DNA of 19,126 bases from Acidovorax delafieldii (GCA_002377855.1 DFQQ01000031.1:1-19126), one strand, 5' to 3'. Shown: positions 7,674-15,586, counted from the stretch's first letter. Translations and numbers: made by a program. Notes: generated by a model not told the origin, from the sequence alone.

Positions 7674-8771
7674 ATGAGCGGCAATACCCTAGGCACCCTT
7701 TTCACCGTCACCAATTTTGGTGAATCCCATGGTCCGGCCATCGGCTGCGTGATCGATGGCTGCCCGCCGGGCATGCCGCTGTCGGAGGCCGATATCCAGA
7801 TGGATCTGGACCGCCGCCGCCCTGGCACCAGCCGGCACGTCACGCAGCGCAACGAACCCGACGCTGTGGAAATCCTCTCGGGTGTGTACGAAGGCAAAAC
7901 CACTGGCACGCCCATTGCCCTACTCATTCGCAACACCGACCAGCGCAGCAAGGACTACGGCAACATTGCGCAGAGTTTTCGCCCAGGCCATGCGGACTAC
8001 ACCTATTGGCACAAATACGGCATTCGCGACCCGCGCGGGGGTGGCCGATCTTCGGCGCGCATGACGGCCCCCACCGTGGCCGCCGGGGCTGTCGCCAAGA
8101 AGTGGTTGCAGCAGCAATTCGGCACGCAGTTTCGCGCGTGCATGACGCAGTTGGGCGAGCTGGAAATTCCTTTCGAGAGCTGGGACCACGTGCGCAGCAA
8201 TCCGTTCTTTGCTCCGGTGGCCGATGTGGCCGAGTACGAGGACTACATGGATGCCCTGCGCAAGGCCGGTGATTCATGCGGCGCGCGCATTCGCGTGCAG
8301 GCCACCGGCGTGCCTGTGGGGCTGGGTGAACCTCTTTACGACAAACTCGACGCCGACATTGCCTTCGTGATGATGGGGCTCAACGCCGTCAAGGGCGTAG
8401 AGATTGGCGCTGGCTTTGCCAGCGTGGCCCAGCGTGGCACCACGCACGGCGACTCGATGGCTCCCAACGGCTTCATGTCCAACAACGCCGGGGGCGTTCT
8501 CGGCGGCATCAGCACGGGGCAGGACCTGGAGGTGAGCATTGCCATCAAGCCCACCAGTTCCATCATCAGTCCGCGCGAGTCCATTGATATCCACGGCAAC
8601 CCTACCGAGGTCATCACCAAGGGCCGGCATGACCCGTGCGTTGGCATTCGTGCAGCCCCCATCGCTGAAGCCCTCCTGGCATTGGTCGTGATGGACCATG
8701 CCCTGCGCCACCGCGCGCAGTGTGGCGATGTGGTGCACGAGGTGGCACCGATCAAAGCTTCGTTCCTGTAA
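7674..8771 (+). CDS. aroC: Chorismate synthase
   Basis: A 365-residue protein of normal family length. It performs the last shikimate-pathway step, EPSP to chorismate, using reduced FMN. Signature blocks: FGESHGPAIGCVIDGCPPG (His19), DLDRRRPG (45-51), RPGHADYTYWHKYG (His106), GGGRSSARMTA, SNNAGGVLGGISTGQ and RHDPCVGIRAAPIAEA. The frame is open 66 bp further upstream, but MSGNTLGTLFTVTNFGESHG is the family's own N-terminus, which fixes the start at 7674. The MFS gene follows after 22 bp, so co-transcription is likely. Confidence 0.97.
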   Translation: MSGNTLGTLFTVTNFGESHGPAIGCVIDGCPPGMPLSEADIQMDLDRRRPGTSRHVTQRNEPDAVEILSGVYEGKTTGTPIALLIRNTDQRSKDYGNIAQSFRPGHADYTYWHKYGIRDPRGGGRSSARMTAPTVAAGAVAKKWLQQQFGTQFRACMTQLGELEIPFESWDHVRSNPFFAPVADVAEYEDYMDALRKAGDSCGARIRVQATGVPVGLGEPLYDKLDADIAFVMMGLNAVKGVEIGAGFASVAQRGTTHGDSMAPNGFMSNNAGGVLGGISTGQDLEVSIAIKPTSSIISPRESIDIHGNPTEVITKGRHDPCVGIRAAPIAEALLALVVMDHALRHRAQCGDVVHEVAPIKASFL

Positions 8772-8793
8772 TCCCTGGAGCCACCAGTCCGCC

Positions 8794-10002
8794 ATGCAGC
8801 GCTTGCGCACGTTGGGGGCGCGGCGGCCGCTGGTGCCGTTTGCCGCCCTGTCGGCCAGCTACTTCGCGCACATTGGCTTCTTCAACCCTTATTTGCCGCT
8901 GTGGCTGAAAAGCCTGGGCTTGCCACTGGTCACCATCGGGGTGCTGACGTCCGTGCAGTCGCTCACTCGCCTGCTTGCTCCCTACGGCTGGGGCATGCTG
9001 AGCGACCACACCGGCCAGCGCGTGTCCCTGCTGCGCTGGTGTGCCACGCTGGCGCTGGCGATCTCGGCGGGCCTGTGGGTCAACGGTGGGGTTGGGTGGC
9101 TGGCTGTAGTGCTGCTGCTCATGTTCACCCACACCAGCGCCATGATGCCGATGAGCGAGGCGGCCATGGCCCATCTGGTGAGCCAGCAGGGCAGCTTTGA
9201 CGCGCACCGTTACGGCCGCGTGCGGCTGTGGGGATCGCTGGGTTTTCTGGTCACGGTCTTCGCGGCGGGAGCATGGTTCGAGCGCTTTGGCATGGCGGAC
9301 TTTCCAGGCTGGACCTTCGCCACCTTGCTGGCGGTGGTAGTGAGCACCTGGTGGCTGCCTCGCATGGGGGATGATTCCAAAGCGCCAGGCCCCGATGAAG
9401 ACCCGGCACCCTCTGTCGCCCTGGTGTTGTGCAATCCCCAGGTGCGGTGGTTTTTTGCGTCTGCGTGCTTTCATGTATTGGCCCACATCGCGGTGTACGT
9501 GTTCTTCTCCCTGTACCTCGATGCGCTGGGTTATCGCAAATCCACCATTGGCGTGCTCTGGGCGGTATCGGTGGTGGTGGAGATCGCCTGGTTCTTCACG
9601 CAGGGGCGCTGGCTGCCCCGCTGGCCGCTGACCCGGTGGTTGCTGGTGTGTGCAGCGGCCATGGCGCTTCGCATGGGCATGACTGCTGCTGCGGGCGCCT
9701 CGTTACTGGTGCTGATGGTGGCGCAGGCGCTGCACGCACTCACATTTGCTGCGCACCACACCGTGTGCATCGCATTGCTGTCCCAGTACTTTCCGGGCCG
9801 GCTGCGTGGGCGCGGGCAGGCCCTGTACACAGTGCTGGCCTATGGCCTGCCCGGCGTGGTGGGCGGACTGGCAGGGGGCGCCCTGGGAGCCGCGGCAGGT
9901 TTGGTTGCGGTGTACTGGGCGGCCATGGGGGCGAGCCTGCTAGCGTGCGGTTGTGCATGGCAGGTGGTGCGCAGCGCCCTCAACGAACGGAGTGTTGGAT
10001 GA
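8794..10002 (+). CDS. MFS transporter, HcaT / MFS_1_like type
   Basis: A 402-residue, very hydrophobic protein with about 12 membrane helices split by a charged central loop near residues 190-207 (MGDDSKAPGPDEDPAP). The HRYGRVRLWGSLGFL block and the N-terminal FFNPYLPLWLKSLGLP wording match the family of E. coli HcaT (3-phenylpropionate transporter) and related nucleoside/H+ symporter-like proteins. The substrate cannot be read from the sequence. I start at ATG 8794 because GGAG stands at 8777-8780; the upstream frame lies inside aroC. Its TGA overlaps the ATG of the 5'-nucleotidase gene by the ATGA arrangement, which suggests translational coupling and a shared role in nucleotide or nucleoside uptake. 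Confidence 0.88.
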   Translation: MQRLRTLGARRPLVPFAALSASYFAHIGFFNPYLPLWLKSLGLPLVTIGVLTSVQSLTRLLAPYGWGMLSDHTGQRVSLLRWCATLALAISAGLWVNGGVGWLAVVLLLMFTHTSAMMPMSEAAMAHLVSQQGSFDAHRYGRVRLWGSLGFLVTVFAAGAWFERFGMADFPGWTFATLLAVVVSTWWLPRMGDDSKAPGPDEDPAPSVALVLCNPQVRWFFASACFHVLAHIAVYVFFSLYLDALGYRKSTIGVLWAVSVVVEIAWFFTQGRWLPRWPLTRWLLVCAAAMALRMGMTAAAGASLLVLMVAQALHALTFAAHHTVCIALLSQYFPGRLRGRGQALYTVLAYGLPGVVGGLAGGALGAAAGLVAVYWAAMGASLLACGCAWQVVRSALNERSVG

Positions 10003-11786
10003 TTTCAAGAATGACGGGCAAGGCCGGTGCTGCCCTGGTGTGCACGGCGGCTGTGGTCGCCTTGTTGGGTTGCGCGCATCGGCCTGATGACCCAGCTGGG
10101 CCATCAGCGGCTTTTGTGGATATCGGGTTGATCGCCTTCAATGATCTCCACGGCAACCTGGAGCCACCCCATATTGCGGTGCCCATCCGCAGCCACCGTG
10201 GAGTCGAACGGGTGCCAGCCGGGGGCGCCGCCTACATGGCCAGCGCCATCACGCAGCTCAAGGCCCGCCATCCGCACCATGCCGTGATCACGGCAGGCGA
10301 CATGGTCAGTGCGTCCCCCCTGGTGTCGGCCCTGTTTCTGGACGAGCCCACCATTGAGGCGGTAAACCACATGCAGATCGATTTCTCTGCAGTGGGCAAC
10401 CACGAGTTTGACCGGGGCTGGCAGGAATTGCTGCGCTTGCAGCAGGGCGGCTGCGAGAAATTCACTGTGCGTGAGCCCTGTCAGCTCAGCAAACCCTTTG
10501 AAGGGGCAAAGTTCCGCTTTCTGGCGGCCAACACGGTGCGCGAAGATGGTCAGCCTCTGCTCCCGGCCACGGGGCTCAAGCGTTTCACGCAAGGTAGTGT
10601 CAGTGTGACCGTGGGGTTCATCGGCATGACGCTGAAGGCAACGCCCACCATGGTGAGCCCGGAAGGGGTGAAGGGCCTGCGTTTTGAAGACGAAGCTGCC
10701 ACGGCCAACGCGCTGGTACCCCAGTTGCGTGCCCAGGGGGCAGATGTGATCGTGGTCGCCATCCACGAGGGGGGGTACACCGATGCGAAGGTGCTGGAGC
10801 AGGAATGTTCGGGCATCAACGGCGACATCGTTCCGATTTTGGAGCGCCTGGACCCGTCGGTGGACGTGGTGGTGTCCGGCCACACCCACCAAGCCTACGT
10901 GTGCGACTATGGCCGCATCAATCCTTCGCGCCCGTTTTTGCTGACCAGCGCCGGGCAATACGGATCGCTGCTGACCGAGGTGTCGTTGCGGGTGGATCCG
11001 GTCACCCGCAAGGTGGTGCGCAAGAGTGCCCACAACCACATCGTCCAGGGTGAGGCGTTTACCGGCAGCCAGGGGCTGGTCCCCCTGAACCCCGCCGTGC
11101 CTACTTACCCGGCCGACCCTTTCGTGCAGCAACTGGTGGCGCGCTACAAGGCCGCTGCCGAGCCCCTTGCGCAGCGGCCGGTGGGCCGGGCCAGCGCGCC
11201 CCTGCTTCGCGTGCGTACCACATCGCAAGAGAGTGCATTGGGCAACCTGGTGGCTGATGCCCAACTGGCTGCGACCCGTGCGCCAGAGAAGGGCGCAGCC
11301 CAGCTCTCATTCATGAACCCTGGTGGTTTGCGGGCCGATCTGGTCCCCGATGCGCAGGGTCAGTTGCGGTACGGGCAACTGTTCAGCGTCCAGCCTTTTG
11401 GCAACAACATCATGGTGCGCACGTACACCGGTGGGCAGATCCGCGCTGTGCTCGAGCAGCAGTTTGGCGGCGGCACCAGCACGCCCCAGTCTCCACGGGT
11501 GCTGTCGGTGTCCGAAGGGTTTGGCTACCGGTATGACCTGGCGCAACCCGCAGGCTCGCGCATCAGCCAGATGACCCTGCATGGCAAGCCGCTGGCAGAT
11601 ACCGCCGAAGTGCGGGTAGCCATCAGCAGCTTCCTGGCCAGCGGCGGCGATGGTTTCACGGTGTTCACCGAGGGGCGTGAGACCACGGGCGGGGATCTCG
11701 ATCTGGACGTACTGGAAGCCTACGTACGGGCCCGCAGCCCGATCGCTTCTCCTGCCACGAACCGGGTGGTTCGTGCTGCGGAGTGA
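9999..11786 (+). CDS. Lipoprotein 5'-nucleotidase / metallophosphoesterase (UshA-like)
   Basis: A 595-residue protein. Residues 1-25 form a lipoprotein signal with the lipobox LLGC (Cys25), so it is probably anchored on the periplasmic side. The metallophosphoesterase domain spans about 40-330: FNDLHGNLEP, AGDMVSASPL, GNHEFDRG and VVSGHTHQAYVC supply the dinuclear metal ligands. The 5'-nucleotidase C-terminal domain spans about 375-565: TSQESALGNLVADAQ, MNPGGLRADL, YGQLFSVQPFGNN and SFLASGGDGFTVF. The family dephosphorylates nucleotides outside the cytoplasm to release nucleosides and phosphate. GGAG at 9989-9992 lies 6 bp before the ATG, which overlaps the MFS stop. It is the last gene of the aroC unit. 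Confidence 0.92.
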   Translation: MISRMTGKAGAALVCTAAVVALLGCAHRPDDPAGPSAAFVDIGLIAFNDLHGNLEPPHIAVPIRSHRGVERVPAGGAAYMASAITQLKARHPHHAVITAGDMVSASPLVSALFLDEPTIEAVNHMQIDFSAVGNHEFDRGWQELLRLQQGGCEKFTVREPCQLSKPFEGAKFRFLAANTVREDGQPLLPATGLKRFTQGSVSVTVGFIGMTLKATPTMVSPEGVKGLRFEDEAATANALVPQLRAQGADVIVVAIHEGGYTDAKVLEQECSGINGDIVPILERLDPSVDVVVSGHTHQAYVCDYGRINPSRPFLLTSAGQYGSLLTEVSLRVDPVTRKVVRKSAHNHIVQGEAFTGSQGLVPLNPAVPTYPADPFVQQLVARYKAAAEPLAQRPVGRASAPLLRVRTTSQESALGNLVADAQLAATRAPEKGAAQLSFMNPGGLRADLVPDAQGQLRYGQLFSVQPFGNNIMVRTYTGGQIRAVLEQQFGGGTSTPQSPRVLSVSEGFGYRYDLAQPAGSRISQMTLHGKPLADTAEVRVAISSFLASGGDGFTVFTEGRETTGGDLDLDVLEAYVRARSPIASPATNRVVRAAE

Positions 11787-11798
11787 TCAGCCCAGGGC

Positions 11799-11824
11799 AG
11801 TGGCCGCCGTAAGTGGCCGCCGTA
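11799..11824. repeat. Perfect 13-bp tandem duplication
   Basis: AGTGGCCGCCGTA is present twice without a gap, 12 bp after the 5'-nucleotidase stop. The inner TGGCCGCCGT of each copy is the exact complement of ACGGCGGCCA at 11845-11854, the left arm of the terminator just downstream. Confidence 0.85.
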
Positions 11825-11846
11825 AATTGGGGAAATGCATCCGCAC

Positions 11847-11879
11847 GGCGGCCATTGTTGCAATTGGCCACCTTTTTTT
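11847..11879 (+). terminator. Rho-independent terminator of the aroC-MFS-5'-nucleotidase unit
   Basis: GGCGGCCA (11847-11854) pairs with TGGCCACC (11865-11872) with one mismatch, and TTG/CAA extends the stem inside. Seven T follow at once (11873-11879). Confidence 0.8.
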
Positions 11880-11890
11880 GGATTAACGCC

Positions 11891-11909
11891 AAAACGGCCC
11901 CTGGGGCCC
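11891..11909 (-). terminator. Possible weak terminator for the glyA-nrdR transcript
   Basis: On the minus strand GGCCC-CAG-GGGCC is followed by GTTTT. The stem is 5 bp and the T-run only four, so it is a weak candidate for ending transcripts arriving from nrdR. Confidence 0.35.
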
Positions 11910-11948
11910 GTGCAATAAGCGCAAAGCGCTACTGAATTGATAGTGATC
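11910..11948 (-). repeat. Degenerate copy of the Comamonadaceae palindromic repeat
   Basis: On the minus strand this reads CACTATCAATTCAGTAGCGC followed by a TTTGCGCTTATTGCACGG tail. The AGCGC-AAA-GCGCT hairpin (13 bp) and the preceding ACTATCAATT resemble the element at 2446-2488 and the family pattern as remembered. It lies in the gap between the convergent 5'-nucleotidase and nrdR genes. Confidence 0.4.
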
Positions 11949-11979
11949 CATTGGCGCCACGGCGGGCCGCCAGGCAGCC

Positions 11980-12429
11980 TTACTTGCGCACTTCATCCAC
12001 GAGTGCGCGGAACTCGTCGATGTCTTCAAAGCTGCGGTAGACGCTGGCAAAACGGATGTAGGCCACCTTGTCGAGCTTCTTGAGCTCGCGCATCACCAGT
12101 TCACCGATGCGGCCGGAGTTCACTTCGCGCTGACCCAGGTTCAGCAGCTTTTCTTCAATGCGTTCGATGGCGCTATCGATCTGCTCGGTGCTCACCGGGC
12201 GCTTGCGCAAGGCCAGGTTGAATGAGGCGAGCAGCTTGCCGCGTTCGTACTCGATGCGACGACCGTCTTTCTTGACGATGGCCGGGAAATTAACTTCCGG
12301 CCGCTCGTAGGTGGTGAACCGTTTGTCACAGGCGCCGCACTGGCGGCGGCGCCGGATGAAAACCCCGTCTTCAGACACCCGTGTTTCAACGACTTGCGTT
12401 TCCAGGTGGCTGCAGAAGGGGCATTTCAT
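11980..12429 (-). CDS. nrdR: Transcriptional repressor NrdR
   Basis: A 149-residue protein of family length. The N-terminal zinc ribbon has Cys3, Cys6, Cys31 and Cys34 (MKCPFC and QCGACDKRFTTYE). An ATP-cone follows at about 46-136 (VKKDGRRIEYERGKLLASF and LKKLDKVAYIRFASVYRSF). NrdR senses ATP/dATP and represses ribonucleotide reductase genes through NrdR boxes. No nrd gene or obvious NrdR box is in this window. It starts 26 bp after the glyA stop and is probably on the same mRNA. That gap also holds a fragment resembling the local palindromic repeat. The stop is followed by a GC-rich convergent spacer. Confidence 0.97.
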   Translation of the reverse strand: MKCPFCSHLETQVVETRVSEDGVFIRRRRQCGACDKRFTTYERPEVNFPAIVKKDGRRIEYERGKLLASFNLALRKRPVSTEQIDSAIERIEEKLLNLGQREVNSGRIGELVMRELKKLDKVAYIRFASVYRSFEDIDEFRALVDEVRK

Positions 12430-12455
12430 GGTTGCTGACAGCTATCGCTTGGCGC

Positions 12456-13700
<1,245 letters not shown>

Positions 13701-13706
13701 GGTATT

Positions 13707-13747
13707 GGCAGTCCTATGAACTTGTGTCCCTTGAAACAAGGGCTGCC
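13707..13747 (-). promoter_or_regulatory. Likely expression platform of the glyA riboswitch
   Basis: Minus strand after the aptamer: GGCAG (13747-13743) is complementary to CTGCC (13711-13707), which touches the AGGA ribosome site (13715-13712). Between them is a perfect hairpin CCCTTG-TTT-CAAGGG (13742-13728). GGCAG overlaps the 3' edge of the aptamer, so ligand binding could decide whether the ribosome site is masked. This is inference from pairing only. No poly-U run follows, so translational control is favoured over termination. Confidence 0.4.
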
Positions 13748-13888
13748 CAGGCGAACGGCGGAACGCACAGGCCTCGGCCCCTTGCGGCACGCTCCCCAGT
13801 GGTTCACAAGAAGCAGGTTCTTGCCGGTTTCCACGTCAGCGGCAATACCCGGCTGGGCATCGCGCCTATCGCCAGTCGCGTACACCGG
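13743..13888 (-). promoter_or_regulatory. ZTP/ZMP (pfl) riboswitch aptamer in the glyA leader
   Basis: Minus strand. Conserved blocks appear in the pfl order: GACTGGCGA (13877-13869), ACGTGGAAACC (from 13835), ACCACTGGGGAGCGTGC (ending 13787) and CCGTTCGCCTGGGCA. Pairings: P1 GTACGC (13883-13878) with GCGTGC (13792-13787, one G-U); P2 GTGG (13834-13831) with CCAC (13802-13799), capped by CAAGAA/TTCTTG; pseudoknot GGCGA (13873-13869) with TCGCC (13754-13750). An additional hairpin ATGCCC-AGCC-GGGTAT (13860-13845) sits between the pseudoknot strand and P2. Known biology: this class binds ZMP/ZTP, signals of 10-formyl-THF shortage, and raises expression of one-carbon genes including glyA. That gene context strongly supports the call. 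Confidence 0.85.
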
Positions 13889-13889
13889 T

Positions 13890-13895
13890 AGTGTA
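13890..13895 (-). promoter_or_regulatory. Possible -10 box for glyA
   Basis: TACACT on the minus strand lies 6 bp upstream of the first P1 base, so a start near 13883 would produce exactly the riboswitch. No good -35 is seen 16-18 bp further up, so this rests mostly on position. Confidence 0.35.
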
Positions 13896-13999
13896 GCTGA
13901 GGTCTGGCCGCGTGCTCTTGCCTGCACGCCCCTGTTGGTCTTTGGCGGTCTCTGGTGCCGAAGAAAAGAAATGCTTTTTGGTGGTGGACAGGCGCCGGG

Positions 14000-14854
14000 T
14001 CAAGAACCCACCGAGCCGAGCAGCGCGACCTTGCTGTCTGTTTCTGCCGATGGCGTTGCCGGGGCCGCGGTCGGTACGACCTGTGCGGGACCTGCAGGCG
14101 CCTGGGTGGACAGCATTGCTGGCGCGTTCAGGGGAACCGAACGCCCCTTGGCCACTTGGCGCAGACGCGAATGCTCTGCCATCACCTTGGCGGTATACCC
14201 TCCATCGTCGGGCAAATTGGCCGCGCCGACGTAATAACGCAATCCCCCTTCAATAGAGCCAGCGCGCGCGATGCACTCCTGGAGCACCTTGACGCCGACG
14301 CGAAGGTTCGACACCGGATCGAACGCGGCAAAGTGGCCGCCGAAGTTCTGGTACTTCTCTCTGTGCACGGTGGTCATCACCTGCATCAGCCCTTGCGCAC
14401 CCACTGCGCTCTGCGCAAAGGGATTGAAGTTTGATTCGATGGCCATGATGGCAAGAATGAGTGTGGGGTCGAGCTTGGTGCGCGCACCTATCTCGTACGC
14501 TTCCGCCACCAGTACGCTCAGGGGCTCTGCCGCGACCTTGTACTTTTTGCTGAGCCAAAACGCTACAGCGGCTTGTTCCTTGGGAAGATCCTTTGGATTG
14601 CTGGCGGTGGCACGTTCGCTGGCGTCGGGCTCCACTGGCATGCCGATGGCTTCCAATTGCCGAGCCTGCAGCCAGTTCATGAGCTGCTCTTCTCCTGCTT
14701 GGCGCAGATCGGGCCGCGCGGTGAGTGTGATGGCAACAAAAGCAACGGCCAAGCCAATGAGCGCAAAGCTGTTGTGGGTGATTTCAAGAAAACCATTGGT
14801 CACATCGGTAACGAAGGTTCGTACGCCGGAGACTATTTTTCCTGACGCTGTCAT
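14000..14854 (-). CDS. Membrane-anchored SLT-domain lytic transglycosylase
   Basis: A 284-residue protein. One N-terminal membrane helix at about 29-46 (SFALIGLAVAFVAITLTA) anchors it, with the rest presumably periplasmic. The SLT goose-lysozyme-like domain lies at about 112-235: AIMAIESNFNPFAQS with catalytic Glu140, AVGAQGLMQVM, VGVKVLQECI and GLRYYVGA. The family cleaves peptidoglycan glycan strands to 1,6-anhydro products. The C-terminus (about 250-284) is an Ala/Pro/Thr-rich tail. The frame is open to 14947, but AAGGAAGAG directly before ATG 14854 decides the start. A good promoter at 15050-15079 implies a leader of about 190 nt containing a hairpin at 14890-14911. No convincing terminator separates it from the glyA leader. 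Confidence 0.88.
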   Translation of the reverse strand: MTASGKIVSGVRTFVTDVTNGFLEITHNSFALIGLAVAFVAITLTARPDLRQAGEEQLMNWLQARQLEAIGMPVEPDASERATASNPKDLPKEQAAVAFWLSKKYKVAAEPLSVLVAEAYEIGARTKLDPTLILAIMAIESNFNPFAQSAVGAQGLMQVMTTVHREKYQNFGGHFAAFDPVSNLRVGVKVLQECIARAGSIEGGLRYYVGAANLPDDGGYTAKVMAEHSRLRQVAKGRSVPLNAPAMLSTQAPAGPAQVVPTAAPATPSAETDSKVALLGSVGS

Positions 14855-15049
14855 AGCTCTTCCTTTCTGAGGCGGAGACCTTGGCACGCAGACGGCCGAT
14901 CTCGGCAGTCTTGAGGCGGGCTTCCGCTTGGATTGGTACGCCATCAACGTATGTCCGAGACTGCGGCGTAGCGCGGTGGAGACAGTGTTGACTTAGCCGG
15001 GTTCGGCAGCGGGTTGGGACTTCTAAGCCTTGATTGTGAAGGCTGGCGG

Positions 15050-15079
15050 ATTCTAGGAGGGTACTTAATGCTGGGTCAA
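15050..15079 (-). promoter_or_regulatory. Sigma-70 promoter for the lytic transglycosylase
   Basis: Minus strand TTGACC (15079-15074), an 18-bp spacer, then TAGAAT (15055-15050). The start would be near 15043, where GCCTT-N7-AAGGC (15043-15027) would form a hairpin at the very 5' end of the transcript. Confidence 0.6.
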
Positions 15080-15174
15080 TACTATCAAATCTTTTTTTAA
15101 GATTAAAAAGTTATAAAAATACTGTGTTTACCCTCATATTTTTTACAAGTTGGGAGGGTTCTGCACTCGTTTTC

Positions 15175-15198
15175 CTTAACAGCGGAGACGGCGTTAAG
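15175..15198. repeat. Inverted repeat CTTAAC-N12-GTTAAG
   Basis: A perfect 6-bp inverted repeat in the regulatory stretch between the transglycosylase promoter and the candidate RNA. It could be a dimeric-regulator site; no regulator is identified. Confidence 0.4.
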
Positions 15199-15205
15199 AG
15201 AAGGA

Positions 15206-15229
15206 CAATCGACCGCTAACGATCGATTG
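15206..15229. repeat. Inverted repeat CAATCGA-N10-TCGATTG
   Basis: A perfect 7-bp inverted repeat, ending 10 bp before the proposed -35 of the candidate RNA promoter at 15240. Centre-to-centre distance from the previous inverted repeat is 31 bp, about three helical turns. Confidence 0.45.
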
Positions 15230-15239
15230 AAATTGATGT

Positions 15240-15268
15240 TTGAACCCTGCGCCGTAGTTTGTTAAGGT
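15240..15268 (+). promoter_or_regulatory. Candidate promoter of the structured RNA
   Basis: TTGAAC (15240-15245), a 17-bp spacer, then TAAGGT (15263-15268), preceded by TG at the extended -10 position. The predicted start is near 15275, directly at the GCCTG hairpin. Confidence 0.45.
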
Positions 15269-15274
15269 GAACTT

Positions 15275-15500
15275 GCCTGTGTTTTCAGGCATCGCCAAAC
15301 GAAGGCCCGTCTCCCTCCGACAGCATGCAGTGCCCAGGTGCAGCAGGCGGGACTTCCAAGGCACCCCCTGGGGGCAATCTGTTGCCCCCTCGCATGCAGG
15401 ACGTTTTCCTCCTCGTGCGAATCGATGGCAAAGACCGTTGTGTCAGCCGTCAAGCCCGGTCAACGTGCCTTACGGCTGCGTTCACCGGGCTTTCTTGTTT
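15275..15500 (+). ncRNA. Candidate structured non-coding RNA, about 225 nt
   Basis: The interval has a plausible promoter just upstream and a strong terminator at its end, but no convincing reading frame. Visible hairpins: GCCTG-TGTTTT-CAGGC at 15275-15290; GGGGGCAA-TCTG-TTGCCCCC at 15370-15389, a perfect 8-bp stem; and the terminator at 15452-15492. I compared it from memory with 6S, 4.5S/SRP, tmRNA, RNase P and common riboswitches and recognise none. It could be a small RNA or the leader of a transcript that reads on towards the DUF349 gene. Confidence 0.4.
15444..15500 (+). terminator. Terminator with a possible pseudoknot
   Basis: AAGCCCGGT (15452-15460) pairs perfectly with ACCGGGCTT (15484-15492), with AACG/CGTT continuing inside (15462-15465, 15479-15482) and TCTTGTTT following. 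CAGCCGT (15444-15450), just before the stem, is the exact complement of ACGGCTG (15472-15478) in its loop, which allows an H-type pseudoknot or a competing hairpin. Confidence 0.65.
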
Positions 15501-15557
15501 CTGTGCAGTTGTTTCTTGGGTCGGCAACAGTGTGTGGTTTTGTTCTGCATGGCGCCC

Positions 15558-15586
15558 TTGTGTCTCGCGGCCTGCATATATATAGA
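15558..15586 (+). promoter_or_regulatory. Possible promoter for the DUF349 gene
   Basis: TTGTGT (15558-15563), a 17-bp spacer, then TATAGA (15581-15586) in an alternating AT tract. It would give a leader of about 225 nt before the DUF349 start. The -35 match is poor. The rest of 15501-15817 shows only short direct repeats and no gene I can support. Confidence 0.35.

Noticed and set aside
10104..11264. 386-codon minus-strand frame inside the 5'-nucleotidase gene
   Set aside because: The plus-strand frame carries all metallophosphoesterase motifs; the minus frame is His/Arg-rich with no recognisable domain.
14855..14947. N-terminal extension of the lytic transglycosylase
   Set aside because: It would need a TTG start and adds an Arg/Pro-rich stretch before the membrane anchor, while the ATG at 14854 has a strong ribosome site.
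15068..15100. Ten-codon mini-ORF MLGQYYQIFF with AGGAGG seven bases upstream, like a leader peptide
   Set aside because: The AGGAGG lies in the spacer of a well-matched minus-strand promoter, there is no plus promoter in front and no biosynthetic operon behind. The aromatic codons are tempting, but the context does not support attenuation.
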